Part shown: positions 8,766 to 17,442 of the stretch, piece by piece
How positions within the stretch are numbered: the stretch's first letter is position 1
Layout of the letters: every line of letters starts with the position of its first letter
NCBI RefSeq assembly: GCF_002150005.2
Contig: NZ_MSPP01000005.1
Span: 124,001 to 188,000, forward strand
Direction: 5' to 3'
DNA length: 64,000 nt
Source of the DNA: Marivivens niveibacter
GTDB taxonomy: Bacteria > Pseudomonadota > Alphaproteobacteria > Rhodobacterales > Rhodobacteraceae
Notes under the pieces: generated by a model
Seen by the model: the letters and a program-made list of their open reading frames with translations, nothing else
The model's database searches: none
Told to the model about the DNA's origin: nothing
Position numbers and translations under genes: made by a program

Positions 8766-9142
8766 TCCCACTCGAATTTGACGTTCATAACATCTGTGAT
8801 CCAAACGCGCCCATCTGTTGCTAGTTTTGGTTCTTTGTCGTTCATGATGAAGAAGACAGTTTTTGTTTTACTCCAATTGATGGTGCGCAAGCCAAGGGGC
8901 ACTTCTTCAAATGGGAACCAATCCAGAACGTGGTCAAAACAAAACTGGTTTTCATTTTCTGGCGTCTTTTCATAGACTTCAAAAGAACCTGGACCATTTC
9001 GTGAGGCCCCAAACTCAAGCTCCAACAGACCGACGGGTTCGTCATCATCCCCTTCAACTGGTGCAAAATACGGATCGATGTACGTAATGATCAAATCTCG
9101 GAAGCCCAGGCTTTCAGAATAGCCCACCCAAATTTTGGACAT
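8762..9142 (-). CDS. Hypothetical protein, acidic, 126 residues
   Basis: I do not recognise this protein. It is acidic and Trp/Phe-rich, without signal peptide or membrane segment. GGAG lies nine bases before the ATG at 9142, and the frame is clean, so it is probably expressed. Its stop codon falls inside the tail of repeat copy B, which means the repeat abuts the gene directly. It is a single-gene unit between two repeat copies. Confidence 0.6.
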   Translation of the reverse strand: MSKIWVGYSESLGFRDLIITYIDPYFAPVEGDDDEPVGLLELEFGASRNGPGSFEVYEKTPENENQFCFDHVLDWFPFEEVPLGLRTINWSKTKTVFFIMNDKEPKLATDGRVWITDVMNVKFEWE

Positions 9143-9203
9143 AATGCATCAGCTCCAATCAGTATCTAAATCGTCAATAGGGCAGGGATTTTGAATGAGC
9201 AAG

Positions 9204-9297
9204 TTGGGCTCGAAGCAGACTTGGGGAGCTGCGGCAGGCCCTCGGTCGCCATAATGGCGGCAGTGCGGGACGAGGCTGCTGTTCGCTGCGACTAGGC
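9204..9297 (+). repeat. Dispersed intergenic repeat, copy C
   Basis: It starts AAGTTGGGCTCGAAGC, continues with GCTGCGGCAGG, and ends GGCGGCAGTGCGGGAC followed by GAGGCTGCTGTTCGCTGC. The middle part is shorter than in copy B. Confidence 0.6.
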
Positions 9298-9335
9298 AGA
9301 CCGGCTTGGAGGGGGAAATGTCGAGCAATCAGCGG

Positions 9336-9725
9336 CTACCATGCGAACATCAAAAGTACCATCAGCGCTGAAAATCCGATTGTCCAAACATCAAAAAGAA
9401 GCATTGGCCAACGGTTGAATGAGCCAATAGTTAGTGGAGAAAGAAGCCATGGAAGCGGCCCATTTGTCCGCTCCAGAACTCTTCTCCGCACTCGAATGCC
9501 AGTGAATGCCGACAAGAGTCCAAAGAGAATAAATAGATTATGAAAAATTACGGATGTGGCTAAGAGCGCTAGGACTCCAAACATGAGAGGTAAAACAAGC
9601 TTCATGTCTTCCTCGATGTTACCCTTCTTATAGAAGGGCGGAAAACTGCTACTGACTTGCCATGCTAAGATCAGGTAGCTGAAACCGAAGACGCCGACTA
9701 ATAACGGAATGGTGGAAAAAATCAT
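9336..9725 (-). CDS. Small integral membrane protein, unknown function
   Basis: This 129-residue protein has about four hydrophobic segments (residues about 3-22, 42-62, 63-78 and 105-127) with a short basic loop (RVRRRVLERT) that should be cytoplasmic. I do not recognise a family. No strong ribosome site precedes the ATG at 9725. It stands alone between repeat copies C and D. Confidence 0.55.
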   Translation of the reverse strand: MIFSTIPLLVGVFGFSYLILAWQVSSSFPPFYKKGNIEEDMKLVLPLMFGVLALLATSVIFHNLFILFGLLSAFTGIRVRRRVLERTNGPLPWLLSPLTIGSFNRWPMLLFDVWTIGFSALMVLLMFAW

Positions 9726-9796
9726 TGGTCAACCACTCTACTTGATCTGGAAAATTCTGTGAGCGGACACTCGCCGTGTGCGCTGGATCTGTCAAG

Positions 9797-9882
9797 TTGG
9801 GCTCTGAGCGACCATGTGGCAACGCGGCAGGCGCCTCGCACAAGTAAGCCGGGTCCGCGGGGCATGGACGGCCCTGACCTGG
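9797..9882 (+). repeat. Dispersed intergenic repeat, copy D
   Basis: It starts AAGTTGGGCTCTGAGCG, then CATGTGGCAACGCGGCAGG. Only the head is well preserved. It lies within the 331-base gap between two minus-strand genes; nothing else was seen there. Confidence 0.5.
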
Positions 9883-10056
9883 TATTTTCCAATTGACTAA
9901 ACGCTGCAGCACAGTAGCCCCGAACCAGACATCTGCGTACCCTGTATCAGGGTGTGTCGAGCCACAAACTCTGATCTCACACGATGCTGACATTCGGTTC
10001 TTAAACTGAAAGACTGCATTGAACCCTCCACGAGAGCGTTTTCACGATCACCGCGT

Positions 10057-10677
10057 CTATTCGGGTCTACACGGATGGACTGTCTGCTCGCCGGTTGTCG
10101 CGCCGAAATAGGTCCCATCAGGATTGAAGGTGATAACGTTGGTCACCCGACAACCATTCGGGTTCTTGGCTGAAAGAAGGAAGGCGGCATTCACCGTAGG
10201 CGGAGTCGGAGACAGCTTTCCGTCAAGCTCATGAGTGCCCTGTCCGATAAACTTAGTCTGTATGATAAAAAAGTGGCGCAGCAGAAGTGCCTGCTCTACT
10301 TCATCTAGGACACGGCTTGCATCCGTAAATTTAACACGACACACATGCCGTGTGGTGCCGTTGGCAGTTGTCCACGCCGTTAGCACAGCATACAGTTCAG
10401 ATCCCGCGGGGACCCAAGCCCGCTGTTTGTAAGATCGGCCCCACTCCTCATCGCGCGCCGCGACTTCCGTTTCTTCCAGACCTTCGTGATCAAACTCCGC
10501 ATTCGTTTCGATCGACAACCGGCAGCGCTCAAAAAGGTTGTCAAAGTCACGCAGAAGGCCTTGTGAACTGTCTGCGCTGAAGAAAGTCACGGACACAGCC
10601 AAGGCTGCAGTGACCCAAGATAATATCGCCACCAAAAATGCAATATGGCGCTTTGGGGGAACAAAAAATTTCATCAT
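10057..10677 (-). CDS. Exported or membrane-anchored protein, unknown function
   Basis: The 206-residue protein has a basic N-terminus and one hydrophobic segment (residues about 11-34) that is a signal peptide or anchor. A soluble domain with four scattered Cys residues follows, one in HVCRVKF and one in NGCRVT. No family was recognised. Two adjacent ATG codons (10677 and 10674) are both possible starts. It probably acts in the periplasm. It lies between repeat copies D and E. Confidence 0.55.
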   Translation of the reverse strand: MMKFFVPPKRHIAFLVAILSWVTAALAVSVTFFSADSSQGLLRDFDNLFERCRLSIETNAEFDHEGLEETEVAARDEEWGRSYKQRAWVPAGSELYAVLTAWTTANGTTRHVCRVKFTDASRVLDEVEQALLLRHFFIIQTKFIGQGTHELDGKLSPTPPTVNAAFLLSAKNPNGCRVTNVITFNPDGTYFGATTGEQTVHPCRPE

Positions 10678-10733
10678 ATTTACACTTACAACTCTGGCGA
10701 ACGGACCCTAACGACAAATCTGCACTGGTCAAG

Positions 10734-10845
10734 TTGGGCCCCGCCTCAGCGCAGCTTCCCCGAACCGACCATTCGAGCCTAGGCGCAGCACTTCCAACGA
10801 GCCGTAGTCGGCAATGCGGACAAAGCTGCCGTGTCGTCCCATTCC
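10734..10845 (+). repeat. Dispersed intergenic repeat, copy E
   Basis: It starts AAGTTGGGCCCCGCC and ends GTCGGCAATGCGGACAAAGC followed by TGCCG, the same tail as copy B. The middle contains GCGCAGCTTCCCCGAACCGA, also seen in shortened form in copy G. Confidence 0.55.
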
Positions 10846-10887
10846 GTGATAACGTTGTCAGATTTAGACAAAGCCATAAGAAGCAGA

Positions 10888-11250
10888 ATGTCAGCATCAC
10901 TCGGCCGACTGGTCATTTACACAAGCAAGATCGATCAAATGGCAGACTTTTACGCCAAGTTTTTTGGCTTCTCGGTAGTGCGTGCTGAGGGTGACCGCAT
11001 CATTGAGCTTCATCCGCAAACGTCCGGCATGTCGCTGCTTTTGCATCCGGCAGCGGCAAAGCAGAAGGAAGGGCAAGTCTTGGTGAAACTTGTGTTCGAC
11101 GTTGAGGACGTGTCAGCCTTTTGCGAAGCAACAAGGGCTGACGGGCTTGATTTCGGCAAGATCCACAAGGCTGACGGGTATGAGTTTGCCAATGCAAAAG
11201 ACCCATCCAAGAACTCAATCCAGGTGTCGAGCCGCGCGTTCCGAAAGTGA
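10888..11250 (+). CDS. VOC-family (glyoxalase/bleomycin-resistance-like) protein
   Basis: The 120-residue protein shows the beta-alpha-beta-beta-beta pattern of the vicinal oxygen chelate fold: LGRLVIYTSKIDQMADFYAKFFGF at the start, then DRIIELHP, MSLLLHPA and a second half with VKLVFDVEDV and GYEFANAKDPSKNSIQVS. The start at 10888 is preferred over 10831 because homologues begin just before the first strand. The metal-binding Glu/His set is not fully clear, so substrate and activity are unknown. Repeat copy F begins five bases after its stop. Confidence 0.75.
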   Translation: MSASLGRLVIYTSKIDQMADFYAKFFGFSVVRAEGDRIIELHPQTSGMSLLLHPAAAKQKEGQVLVKLVFDVEDVSAFCEATRADGLDFGKIHKADGYEFANAKDPSKNSIQVSSRAFRK

Positions 11251-11254
11251 CGGT

Positions 11255-11405
11255 TCGGGCTCGAAGCGGTCCTGCGGCGGCGCGGTGGGATCCGCGCTCT
11301 GACGCAATAGGAAGGCGGACGCTGGCGGCCCAGCCCTGCCGTTCATTAGGTCACGCGATGACGCCTTGCAGCTTCCCACAAACCGGCCCTTGGCGGCTTT
11401 GCGTC
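11255..11405 (+). repeat. Dispersed intergenic repeat, copy F (best preserved head)
   Basis: It starts GGGCTCGAAGCGGTCCTGCG and continues GGATCCGCGCTCTGACGC, GGCGGACGCTGGCGGCCCAG and CCCTGCCGTTCATTAGG. The first about 75 bases are almost identical to copy H, which lies 16 kb away in inverted orientation. Confidence 0.75.
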
Positions 11406-11528
11406 GGACAGCCAATTAGACCAAAGCCAACAGTGCGGTATAAGCGAACCTTGGACATTATCCCCATTTGAGCTAGCAAGTCGGGAACACCCAAGTAGTG
11501 ACCAGGTCAAGCAAGGGAGCAACGCCAA

Positions 11529-12218
11529 GTGAGGGCGGTATTTTCTTTTTTCGCACTAGCCTTATGGATAACCAGTTGGTTTCCAACTTTCTCTATGAAA
11601 TGGGCCATTCTAATCGCGACCGGCTGCGTCATAGGGTTGGGTTTGGCGATTTTGGTTCGCGAAAAAACAAAATGGCGACGTTGGCCTGCAAAGCTGTTTA
11701 GAGTTTTGGCAATCGCCTTCCTCATTCTTGGGTTGGTCACAGTTCTTGTGGCCGGGATCTTTGGGACCGCAGCAGAAGCCGCCATTGTACTCTTTTTCGT
11801 CTTGGGTTTCGCAGGTTATCTGTCGATGCTTTCCGAGATTTTGATGGAAAACACGAACGCCAAATTTTTCGCTGGTAAAGGTCTCTTGCTGGTCTTTGTT
11901 CTTGGAAGCTGGTCGTGGGCATCGGCACTCGCGATGCGCGCTCATCTTGGAATGTCCGAAGAAGCCACATCACCTTGTATTCTTGTGCCAACTTCTAAAG
12001 GTTATGACACTGAACTGGATTCAGTTTGGCAAATGCGGTTGCCACAAATTGTAGCTTCCAGAACTGGCCCGACTGGGACAGTTTTATTGGATTATCACGC
12101 CATTCTCGTGGCGCAAACCGCTGAAACTTCCGAGATCTACAACTGGTCGAAGACGCGATTGCGGTTCGACATTTTGGACCAAAAACGCAATCCGTCTCTT
12201 CCGAAAGTCTGCCCGTAG
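11529..12218 (+). CDS. Polytopic membrane protein with soluble C-terminus, unknown
   Basis: It is 229 residues from a GTG at 11529, or 207 from an ATG at 11595; neither has a clear ribosome site. About four to five hydrophobic segments cover residues 1-145 of the longer form. A soluble tail of about 80 residues follows, with VWQMRLPQIV and LLDYHAILVAQ. I do not recognise the family. It is a single-gene unit between repeat copies F and G. Confidence 0.55.
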   Translation: MRAVFSFFALALWITSWFPTFSMKWAILIATGCVIGLGLAILVREKTKWRRWPAKLFRVLAIAFLILGLVTVLVAGIFGTAAEAAIVLFFVLGFAGYLSMLSEILMENTNAKFFAGKGLLLVFVLGSWSWASALAMRAHLGMSEEATSPCILVPTSKGYDTELDSVWQMRLPQIVASRTGPTGTVLLDYHAILVAQTAETSEIYNWSKTRLRFDILDQKRNPSLPKVCP

Positions 12219-12248
12219 TTCTGGACTCTAAGCAGCCCGGTCGCATTT

Positions 12249-12345
12249 CTTGGGCCGAGCCAAGAGTGTAAACGCGGCACGAACGGCCCATAGCTGCCAT
12301 TCATTGGGATAGTCATCGCCGCAGTGCAGCTTCCCCAGAGCAGTA
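12249..12345 (+). repeat. Dispersed intergenic repeat, copy G
   Basis: CTTGGGCCGAGCCAAGAG, then ACGCGGCACGAACGGCCCAT with AGCTGCCATTCATTGG, then GCAGTGCAGCTTCCCCAGAG. It is a degenerate copy with the same order of landmarks as copies B and F. Confidence 0.5.
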
Positions 12346-12418
12346 ATTCAAGGCATCCGTCAGCATGGCCTCGCAGATAGAGGATAGCCCTGCGACCTAT
12401 TGTCGACAACCATGCGCC

Positions 12419-12697
12419 TCACGTACGTGCTATGACGCGGCACGTCGAAACGGCTATCCGCAGGGGTTGCGAATAGTCAATTGCGGCAACTGGTAGCAGG
12501 CCGAATTCGTTGGCTTCACGCCTACAGTCAGTCTTCTTTATTGCAGTAAATGCCATCAAATTGGCGGCTTCAAACCACAACACGTCCACTCCACCGATCA
12601 GAGGAATTTTGACGAGTAAATAAGTCCAGCCGGAATCGGGCGGTCGCCAAATGACAACCGGTATATTGCCGTCGGATGCACTCCAACTCCAGATCAA
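12419..12697 (-). CDS. Doubtful open frame, 92 residues
   Basis: The frame opens with TTG at 12697 and has an upstream in-frame stop at 12715-12713, so there is no ATG start. The translated sequence has ordinary hydrophobic/charged alternation (WTYLLVKIPLIGG, ANLMAFTAIKK), which suggests a decayed or truncated gene rather than noise. No family or ribosome site was found. The 530-base gap around it holds only this frame and repeat copy G. Confidence 0.25.
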   Translation of the reverse strand: MIWSWSASDGNIPVVIWRPPDSGWTYLLVKIPLIGGVDVLWFEAANLMAFTAIKKTDCRREANEFGLLPVAAIDYSQPLRIAVSTCRVIART

Positions 12698-12748
12698 GGC
12701 GCAGTCCTTAGATCACGTACTGACGACGGGTTGTTTGTTACAACCTAT

Positions 12749-13042
12749 TTATACAGGACCTGCCTGAGTGTTTTCCCAGTATCCCCCCATTGCGACGATA
12801 CACGACGTGCCGTTCGCGTAATTTTGGACGATGAGCCATTCGCCGTTTCTTTCGGTCACCCAGATTTCAAGGATTGTTTCAGGGTCCCGTAGGCCCACGC
12901 CCTGCCGTTCTGCGCCAATTGTTTCGGAAAGCATGGAGCGCAACCGTGCGCTGTCGTCGCAACTGACATCCTTCATATTCGCGAATGCAAGCGATGGCAG
13001 AGTCAAAAGAGTAGCGAGTGTTACCAGCGATAGCTTTGACAT
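12749..13042 (-). CDS. Small secreted protein, conserved type in Rhodobacteraceae
   Basis: The 97-residue protein has a clean signal peptide (MSKLSLVTLATLLTLPSLAFA). The mature part contains Cys in VSCDDSARL and in GTSCIVAMGGYW, with GVGLRDPETILEIWV between. I recall proteins of this pattern as common, uncharacterised periplasmic proteins in Rhodobacteraceae, sometimes mislabelled as S-adenosylhomocysteine hydrolase. The two Cys residues could form a disulphide. It is divergent from phnC but separated by about 215 bases, and a functional link to phosphonates is not implied. Confidence 0.7.
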   Translation of the reverse strand: MSKLSLVTLATLLTLPSLAFANMKDVSCDDSARLRSMLSETIGAERQGVGLRDPETILEIWVTERNGEWLIVQNYANGTSCIVAMGGYWENTQAGPV

Positions 13043-13258
13043 GTCACGAGCCTAAACAAAACCTAACGGCTTTGTAACACATTTATGACGGCCTGTGGAT
13101 ATATCCTCTTGGGGCGGTCGCAAAACAGCAGAAAACCCAAAAATTCTTGAGATCTGTGTCACAGAAACTTTGCGAAAATGAAAATAAGCTGAATCAAAAC
13201 TGTCGCGGAATTGTCGTCCGAGCAACCTAGAAGCCCCTCGGGAAACAATGGGGACGAC

Positions 13259-14068
13259 ATGCTAAAGATTGACGCGCTGACCAAACGGTTCGGAGATAAA
13301 ACGGCTGTCGATGCGGCCAACATTACTGTCGACCAGCCCACGATGATCGGCATTATCGGGCGGTCCGGCGCTGGCAAGTCTACTCTGCTGCGCATGGTAA
13401 ACCGGCTAAGTGATGCGACCGAAGGGTCGATCACCTTTGAAGGTGAAGAGATTACCAGCCTGCGCGGTGCTGCGCGTCGCGATTGGCAATCTCGCTGCGC
13501 GATGATCTTTCAGCAGTTTAACCTTGTGCCGCGTATGGACGTTGTGTCGAACGTACTACACGGCACCTTGAACAAACGCTCGACGCTGGCAACATTGTTC
13601 AACCTGTACCCGCAGGCCGACATCCACAAAGCTATCGAAATCCTTGATCGGTTGGGTATTGCGGAGCAGGCGCCAAAGCGCGCCGAGGCCTTGTCAGGCG
13701 GGCAGCAACAACGGGTCGCAATCGCCCGTGCTTTGATGCAGGACCCAAAAATTATTCTGGCGGATGAACCCATCGCATCGCTTGATCCGATGAACGCACA
13801 AGTCGTGATGCAGTCCCTGCGCGACATCCACGAACAAGACGGCCGCATGGTCATTGCCAACCTGCACACGCTGGACACAGCGCGCCGCTATTGTGACCGT
13901 GTGATCGGGATGCGTGACGGACGGATCGTCTTTGATGGGACGCCAGAGCAGCTAACCACTGGCGTTGCTCGCGACATTTATGGTGCAGGCTCGGATTTCT
14001 CCGAAGCCGCCACATCCACCGAAATCGAAACACTGGACAGATCCGCGGCCGAGAAAGCCTACGCCTGA
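13259..14068 (+). CDS. phnC: Phosphonate ABC transporter ATP-binding protein
   Basis: The 269-residue ATPase drives phosphonate import with PhnD and PhnE1/PhnE2. Walker A is GRSGAGKST, the signature ALSGGQQQR and Walker [14 protein letters not shown], followed by the switch His in NLHTLD. The ATG at 13259, at the start of the conserved [12 protein letters not shown] region, is chosen over an upstream TTG at 13211. It is the first gene of the transport operon phnCDE1E2. A GTGTCAC half-site in the leader hints at PhoB control but is not a complete Pho box. Confidence 0.93.
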   Translation: MLKIDALTKRFGDKTAVDAANITVDQPTMIGIIGRSGAGKSTLLRMVNRLSDATEGSITFEGEEITSLRGAARRDWQSRCAMIFQQFNLVPRMDVVSNVLHGTLNKRSTLATLFNLYPQADIHKAIEILDRLGIAEQAPKRAEALSGGQQQRVAIARALMQDPKIILADEPIASLDPMNAQVVMQSLRDIHEQDGRMVIANLHTLDTARRYCDRVIGMRDGRIVFDGTPEQLTTGVARDIYGAGSDFSEAATSTEIETLDRSAAEKAYA

Positions 14069-14126
14069 GCCAGTTTCCACCCGCGCCAGACGCGGGCCAC
14101 CTTCATCAAACCTAACGGAGAGACCG

Positions 14127-15038
14127 ATGAAAAAGACCCTCGCACTGGCGCTAGCCGCCACAACTGCACTGACCACTGGCGCTTTCGCCCAAGAAATCAC
14201 TGAATTCCGCATCGGCATTCTGGGTGGTGAAAACGCGCAAGACCGCATGAACAACTACGAATGCATGGTCAAATACACAACCGAAGCTTTGGGTGTTGAA
14301 ACCAAGCTATTCGCTCCTGCCGACTACAACGGCGTGATCCAAGGTCTGCTGGGCGGCACTATCGACATGGCATGGCTGGGTGCATCTTCCTACGCAGCCA
14401 CCTACCTTCAGGACCCTGAGGCCGTTGAGCCTGTGTTGGTCAAGGTAAACCTAGATGGTTCCATCGGCTACCACTCGATCGGCTTTGCCCGCGTCGACAG
14501 CGGCATCCAAAGCCTAGACGACATGGAAGGCAAGGTCTTTGGCTTTGGCGATCCAAACTCCACCTCGGGCTATCTGATCCCATCCATTGAGATTCCTCAG
14601 TACAAAGATGGCATCACCATGGACAGCGGCGACTACTTTGGCGAAGTCAAATTCACCGGCGGTCACGAGCAGACCATCGTAGCTGTGTACAATGGCGACA
14701 TCGACGGCGGCGTAACCTGGGCCGACGGTCAGGGCAACTGGGAAGACGGCTACAACTCCGGCGCGCTGCGTCGTGCGGTTGATGCGGGCCTAGTTGATAT
14801 GAACGAACTGCAGCAGATCTGGATCTCAAACGTGATCCCAGAAGGCCCTGTTGTTCTGCGTTCCGCTCTGCCTGCAGACGTAAAGGCAACCATGACCCAG
14901 CTGGTTGACGAGCTGTACGAAAACGACCCCGAGTGCGCCTATGGCGTTGCTGCTGGCGATACACTGGGTTTCCAGCCCGTAACGCACGCAACTTACGAAA
15001 GCATCGTAGCGGCACGTCAGTCCGTGATCGGCAACTAA
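14127..15038 (+). CDS. phnD: Phosphonate-binding periplasmic protein
   Basis: The 303-residue binding protein has a signal peptide ending at GAFAQ (residue about 24) and the PhnD fold: RIGILGGENAQDR at the N-terminus, GTIDMAWLGASSYA in the hinge region and GDPNSTSGYLIP at the anion-binding loop. Cys residues in YECMVKY and DPECAYG may pair. GGAG at 14117-14120 precedes the ATG at 14127. It delivers phosphonates to PhnE1/E2. A strong hairpin between this gene and phnE1 probably raises its expression relative to the permeases. Confidence 0.95.
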   Translation: MKKTLALALAATTALTTGAFAQEITEFRIGILGGENAQDRMNNYECMVKYTTEALGVETKLFAPADYNGVIQGLLGGTIDMAWLGASSYAATYLQDPEAVEPVLVKVNLDGSIGYHSIGFARVDSGIQSLDDMEGKVFGFGDPNSTSGYLIPSIEIPQYKDGITMDSGDYFGEVKFTGGHEQTIVAVYNGDIDGGVTWADGQGNWEDGYNSGALRRAVDAGLVDMNELQQIWISNVIPEGPVVLRSALPADVKATMTQLVDELYENDPECAYGVAAGDTLGFQPVTHATYESIVAARQSVIGN

Positions 15039-15056
15039 TCGTCTTTGATAACATGT

Positions 15057-15095
15057 CCGGTAGGCCTTTTGGGGCCTGCCGGCATTTAATTTTTC
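15057..15095 (+). terminator. Intercistronic hairpin with T-run between phnD and phnE1
   Basis: CCGGTAGGCC (15057-15066) pairs with GGCCTGCCGG (15073-15082) with one G-T pair across a six-base loop, followed by CATTTAATTTTT. Its place right after the binding-protein gene fits a partial terminator or a 3'-end stabiliser that yields excess PhnD. Confidence 0.7.
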
Positions 15096-15105
15096 TGGGG
15101 GCAGC

Positions 15106-15981
15106 ATGTCAGACGCGACGATGACCGGACCTGCACAGTCGGTTGAAACCATTCAGTCCAGCTATTTGGCGCAGGTTCAGCGCCGCAGGCTATATAGCGG
15201 GCTTGCCCTGCTGGTTTTCGTGGTTCTGATGGCGTCGGGCTTTCACATCGCCGATGATCGCAACGCTGGCGGATTTTGGGACGGTCTGCACCAGATCGGT
15301 GATTATCCTGCGGATGTCCTGTCGGAGGCGTGGGAAAAACGCACCGAGCTGCCCGGATTGATCGGCAAATATTACCCCGCCTTGATCGAAACCATCAATA
15401 TCGCAGCCGTAGCCACGCTGATCGGTGCGGTCGGCGGCCTGTTCTTATCCCTATTGGGCACCCGTGGTCTGGCAAAATGGCCACGCCTGATCCCTTTGTT
15501 TCGCCGTATCTCTGATGTGATGCGCGCCGTCCCTGAAATCGTGATCGCTTTGGTGCTGATCTTTGTATTGGGAGGCGGACCCGTGCCCGCGATGATCGCG
15601 ATTGCCATCCATACCGCCGGCGCTTTGGCCAAAATGTTCTCTGAAGTCGCAGAAAACGCTGATTTGAAATCAGTCGAGGGGCTTGCCTCAACCGGCGCAA
15701 CTTGGTCGCAACGGATGTTGCTCGGCGTGCTCCCGCAGGTTGCCCCCAACTACCTCAGCTACACACTGCTCCGTTTCGAAATCAATATTCGAGCTTCAGC
15801 TATCCTTGGTTTTGTGGGCGCAGGTGGTCTGGGTTACGAACTGCGCAATGCCATGGCTTGGGGCCCTGGTCGTTTCGACGAAGCCGCTGCGATTTTCATC
15901 CTGCTTTTCGGCACCATCGTCTTCTTTGACCAAGTGTCTAGTCGCTACCGTAACCGTCTGACTGAAGGACAAGGCCAATGA
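15106..15981 (+). CDS. phnE: Phosphonate ABC transporter permease 1
   Basis: The 291-residue inner-membrane permease has an N-terminal anchor (residues about 30-47), a periplasmic stretch and the BPD_transp_1 core with five segments. The EAA-like cytoplasmic loop reads ENADLKSVEGLASTGATWSQ. GFVGAGGLGYEL near the end is typical of PhnE. It pairs with PhnE2, encoded immediately downstream with a 4-base ATGA overlap, so the transporter probably uses a permease heterodimer. GGGGGCAGC precedes the ATG. Confidence 0.93.
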   Translation: MSDATMTGPAQSVETIQSSYLAQVQRRRLYSGLALLVFVVLMASGFHIADDRNAGGFWDGLHQIGDYPADVLSEAWEKRTELPGLIGKYYPALIETINIAAVATLIGAVGGLFLSLLGTRGLAKWPRLIPLFRRISDVMRAVPEIVIALVLIFVLGGGPVPAMIAIAIHTAGALAKMFSEVAENADLKSVEGLASTGATWSQRMLLGVLPQVAPNYLSYTLLRFEINIRASAILGFVGAGGLGYELRNAMAWGPGRFDEAAAIFILLFGTIVFFDQVSSRYRNRLTEGQGQ

Positions 15982-17291
15982 GCGCTGTCGATATCAACAT
16001 GACCAAACAGTACGCGGACGATCTGTTCAAGCGCAAGCGACTGATTGCGTTCGCAATTCCGACCGTTATCCTTGTCTATCTGACTTACATTTTCTTTGCT
16101 TTCGATGTTTCGGGCCTTGCAGCTCGCGCTAATTGGCAAAATGCGGTGACGCTGGCTTCTGACAGCTGGTCCCATAAAATTCACGTGACCCGCGACAATC
16201 GTTCGGGCGAAATAAGCTACGCCGTCGAAGGGGAACGCAAAGGCGAATACCCGCAAGGAGAGCGCCCTGATTGGGTAAGCGGCGAAGAGATTATCACCAT
16301 TGATCTGGGCGCGGGCCACATCGTCCGCTACCTACCCGAGAACCGTACCGAAGTCGAAATTCCTGGCTATCCGCTGATCGAAGTGCAGGCCGAGGGCCGC
16401 ACTGTAACAAGTAACCTGCCCGCGGATTTGCCGGACTGGATCTCCGCTTCCAGCCGCCGCATTGGTATCACTACGCCAGAGGGTCGCATCACCCTGACCG
16501 GTGCGCGCACCGAAGTGTTCAACTACTTCCCTGGGTGGGAACTGTTTTGGTTTACCCTTGATAGTCCGTATCATGGGGTCGGCCTTGGCCAGATCCTGTT
16601 TGGCGAACAGATTGACCCAACGCGTTCTAATATCGCGGGTGCCGTATTTGATTGGTGGAACAATAAAATGTGGCGCCACAAGGATGTCGCTTGGGCCATT
16701 TGCGAGACCATCTTGATGGCCTTCTTGGGCACCATGGGAGCCGCAATGATTGCGCTGCCTTTAGCGTTCCTTGCGGCGAAACGGTTTTCACCGATCATGC
16801 TTTTGCGCGGAGCCACGCGGCGGTTGTTCGATTTTGTGCGCGGGGTCGATGCGCTCATCTGGACGGTCGTTCTTGCCCGTGCTTTTGGTCCGGGCCCGCT
16901 CACTGGGGCGCTTGCAATCCTGATCACGGACACCGGCACGTTTGGCAAAACCTTCTCAGAGGCGTTGGAAAATGTTGACCAAAAGCAGATCGAAGGCGTG
17001 TCTTCGACCGGCGCAAAGCCGCTTCAGCGCTACCGCTTTGGTGTGATCCCGCAAGTTGTTCCGGTCTTGCTTTCGCAGGTCCTGTATTTCCTTGAATCCA
17101 ACACGCGTTCCGCCACCATCATCGGTGCGATCACCGGCGGCGGTATCGGCCTGATGCTGACACAAGCGATCCAGACCCAACAGAACTGGGAAGAGGTGGC
17201 CTATTACATCGTTCTGATTATCCTGATGGTGATGTTTATGGACTGGCTGTCTGGCTGGCTGCGAGCAAAGCTGATCGGAACCAAAGACTAA
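15978..17291 (+). CDS. phnE: Phosphonate ABC transporter permease 2 with periplasmic insert
   Basis: The 437-residue permease is much longer than PhnE1 because about 150 residues (about 40-190) lie between the first membrane segment and the BPD_transp_1 core. This insert is rich in beta-type alternation (GEISYAVEGERKGEY, GRITLTGARTEVF) and should face the periplasm. The core contains the EAA loop ENVDQKQIEGVSSTGAKPLQ and GAITGGGIGLML. Its start overlaps the phnE1 stop by four bases. Long PhnE2 forms are, to my recollection, usual in alphaproteobacteria; the role of the insert is unknown. Confidence 0.93.
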   Translation: MSAVDINMTKQYADDLFKRKRLIAFAIPTVILVYLTYIFFAFDVSGLAARANWQNAVTLASDSWSHKIHVTRDNRSGEISYAVEGERKGEYPQGERPDWVSGEEIITIDLGAGHIVRYLPENRTEVEIPGYPLIEVQAEGRTVTSNLPADLPDWISASSRRIGITTPEGRITLTGARTEVFNYFPGWELFWFTLDSPYHGVGLGQILFGEQIDPTRSNIAGAVFDWWNNKMWRHKDVAWAICETILMAFLGTMGAAMIALPLAFLAAKRFSPIMLLRGATRRLFDFVRGVDALIWTVVLARAFGPGPLTGALAILITDTGTFGKTFSEALENVDQKQIEGVSSTGAKPLQRYRFGVIPQVVPVLLSQVLYFLESNTRSATIIGAITGGGIGLMLTQAIQTQQNWEEVAYYIVLIILMVMFMDWLSGWLRAKLIGTKD

Positions 17292-17442
17292 TGGCGACAA
17301 CCCTGATCACGGGTATCGTAAGGATTAGAGCCGAACAAAACCCAAGCGTTGTGGCCTGCGGTATCCTTGCGATTATGTCGCCGCAAACAATTGCAAGCAT
17401 CTCAATGTTCTTTCGCTTCACCGACAAGGAATTTGCATTTTT

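Noticed and set aside
8535-12345. Integron or gene-cassette array with attC sites
   Set aside because: Single genes with a repeat in each gap looked like cassettes, but genes are in mixed orientation, the repeats lack GTTRRRY/RYYYAAC core sites, and no integron integrase is present.
13150-13180. Full Pho box upstream of phnC
   Set aside because: Only one half-site (GTGTCAC) is recognisable; the 11-base repeat partner does not match.
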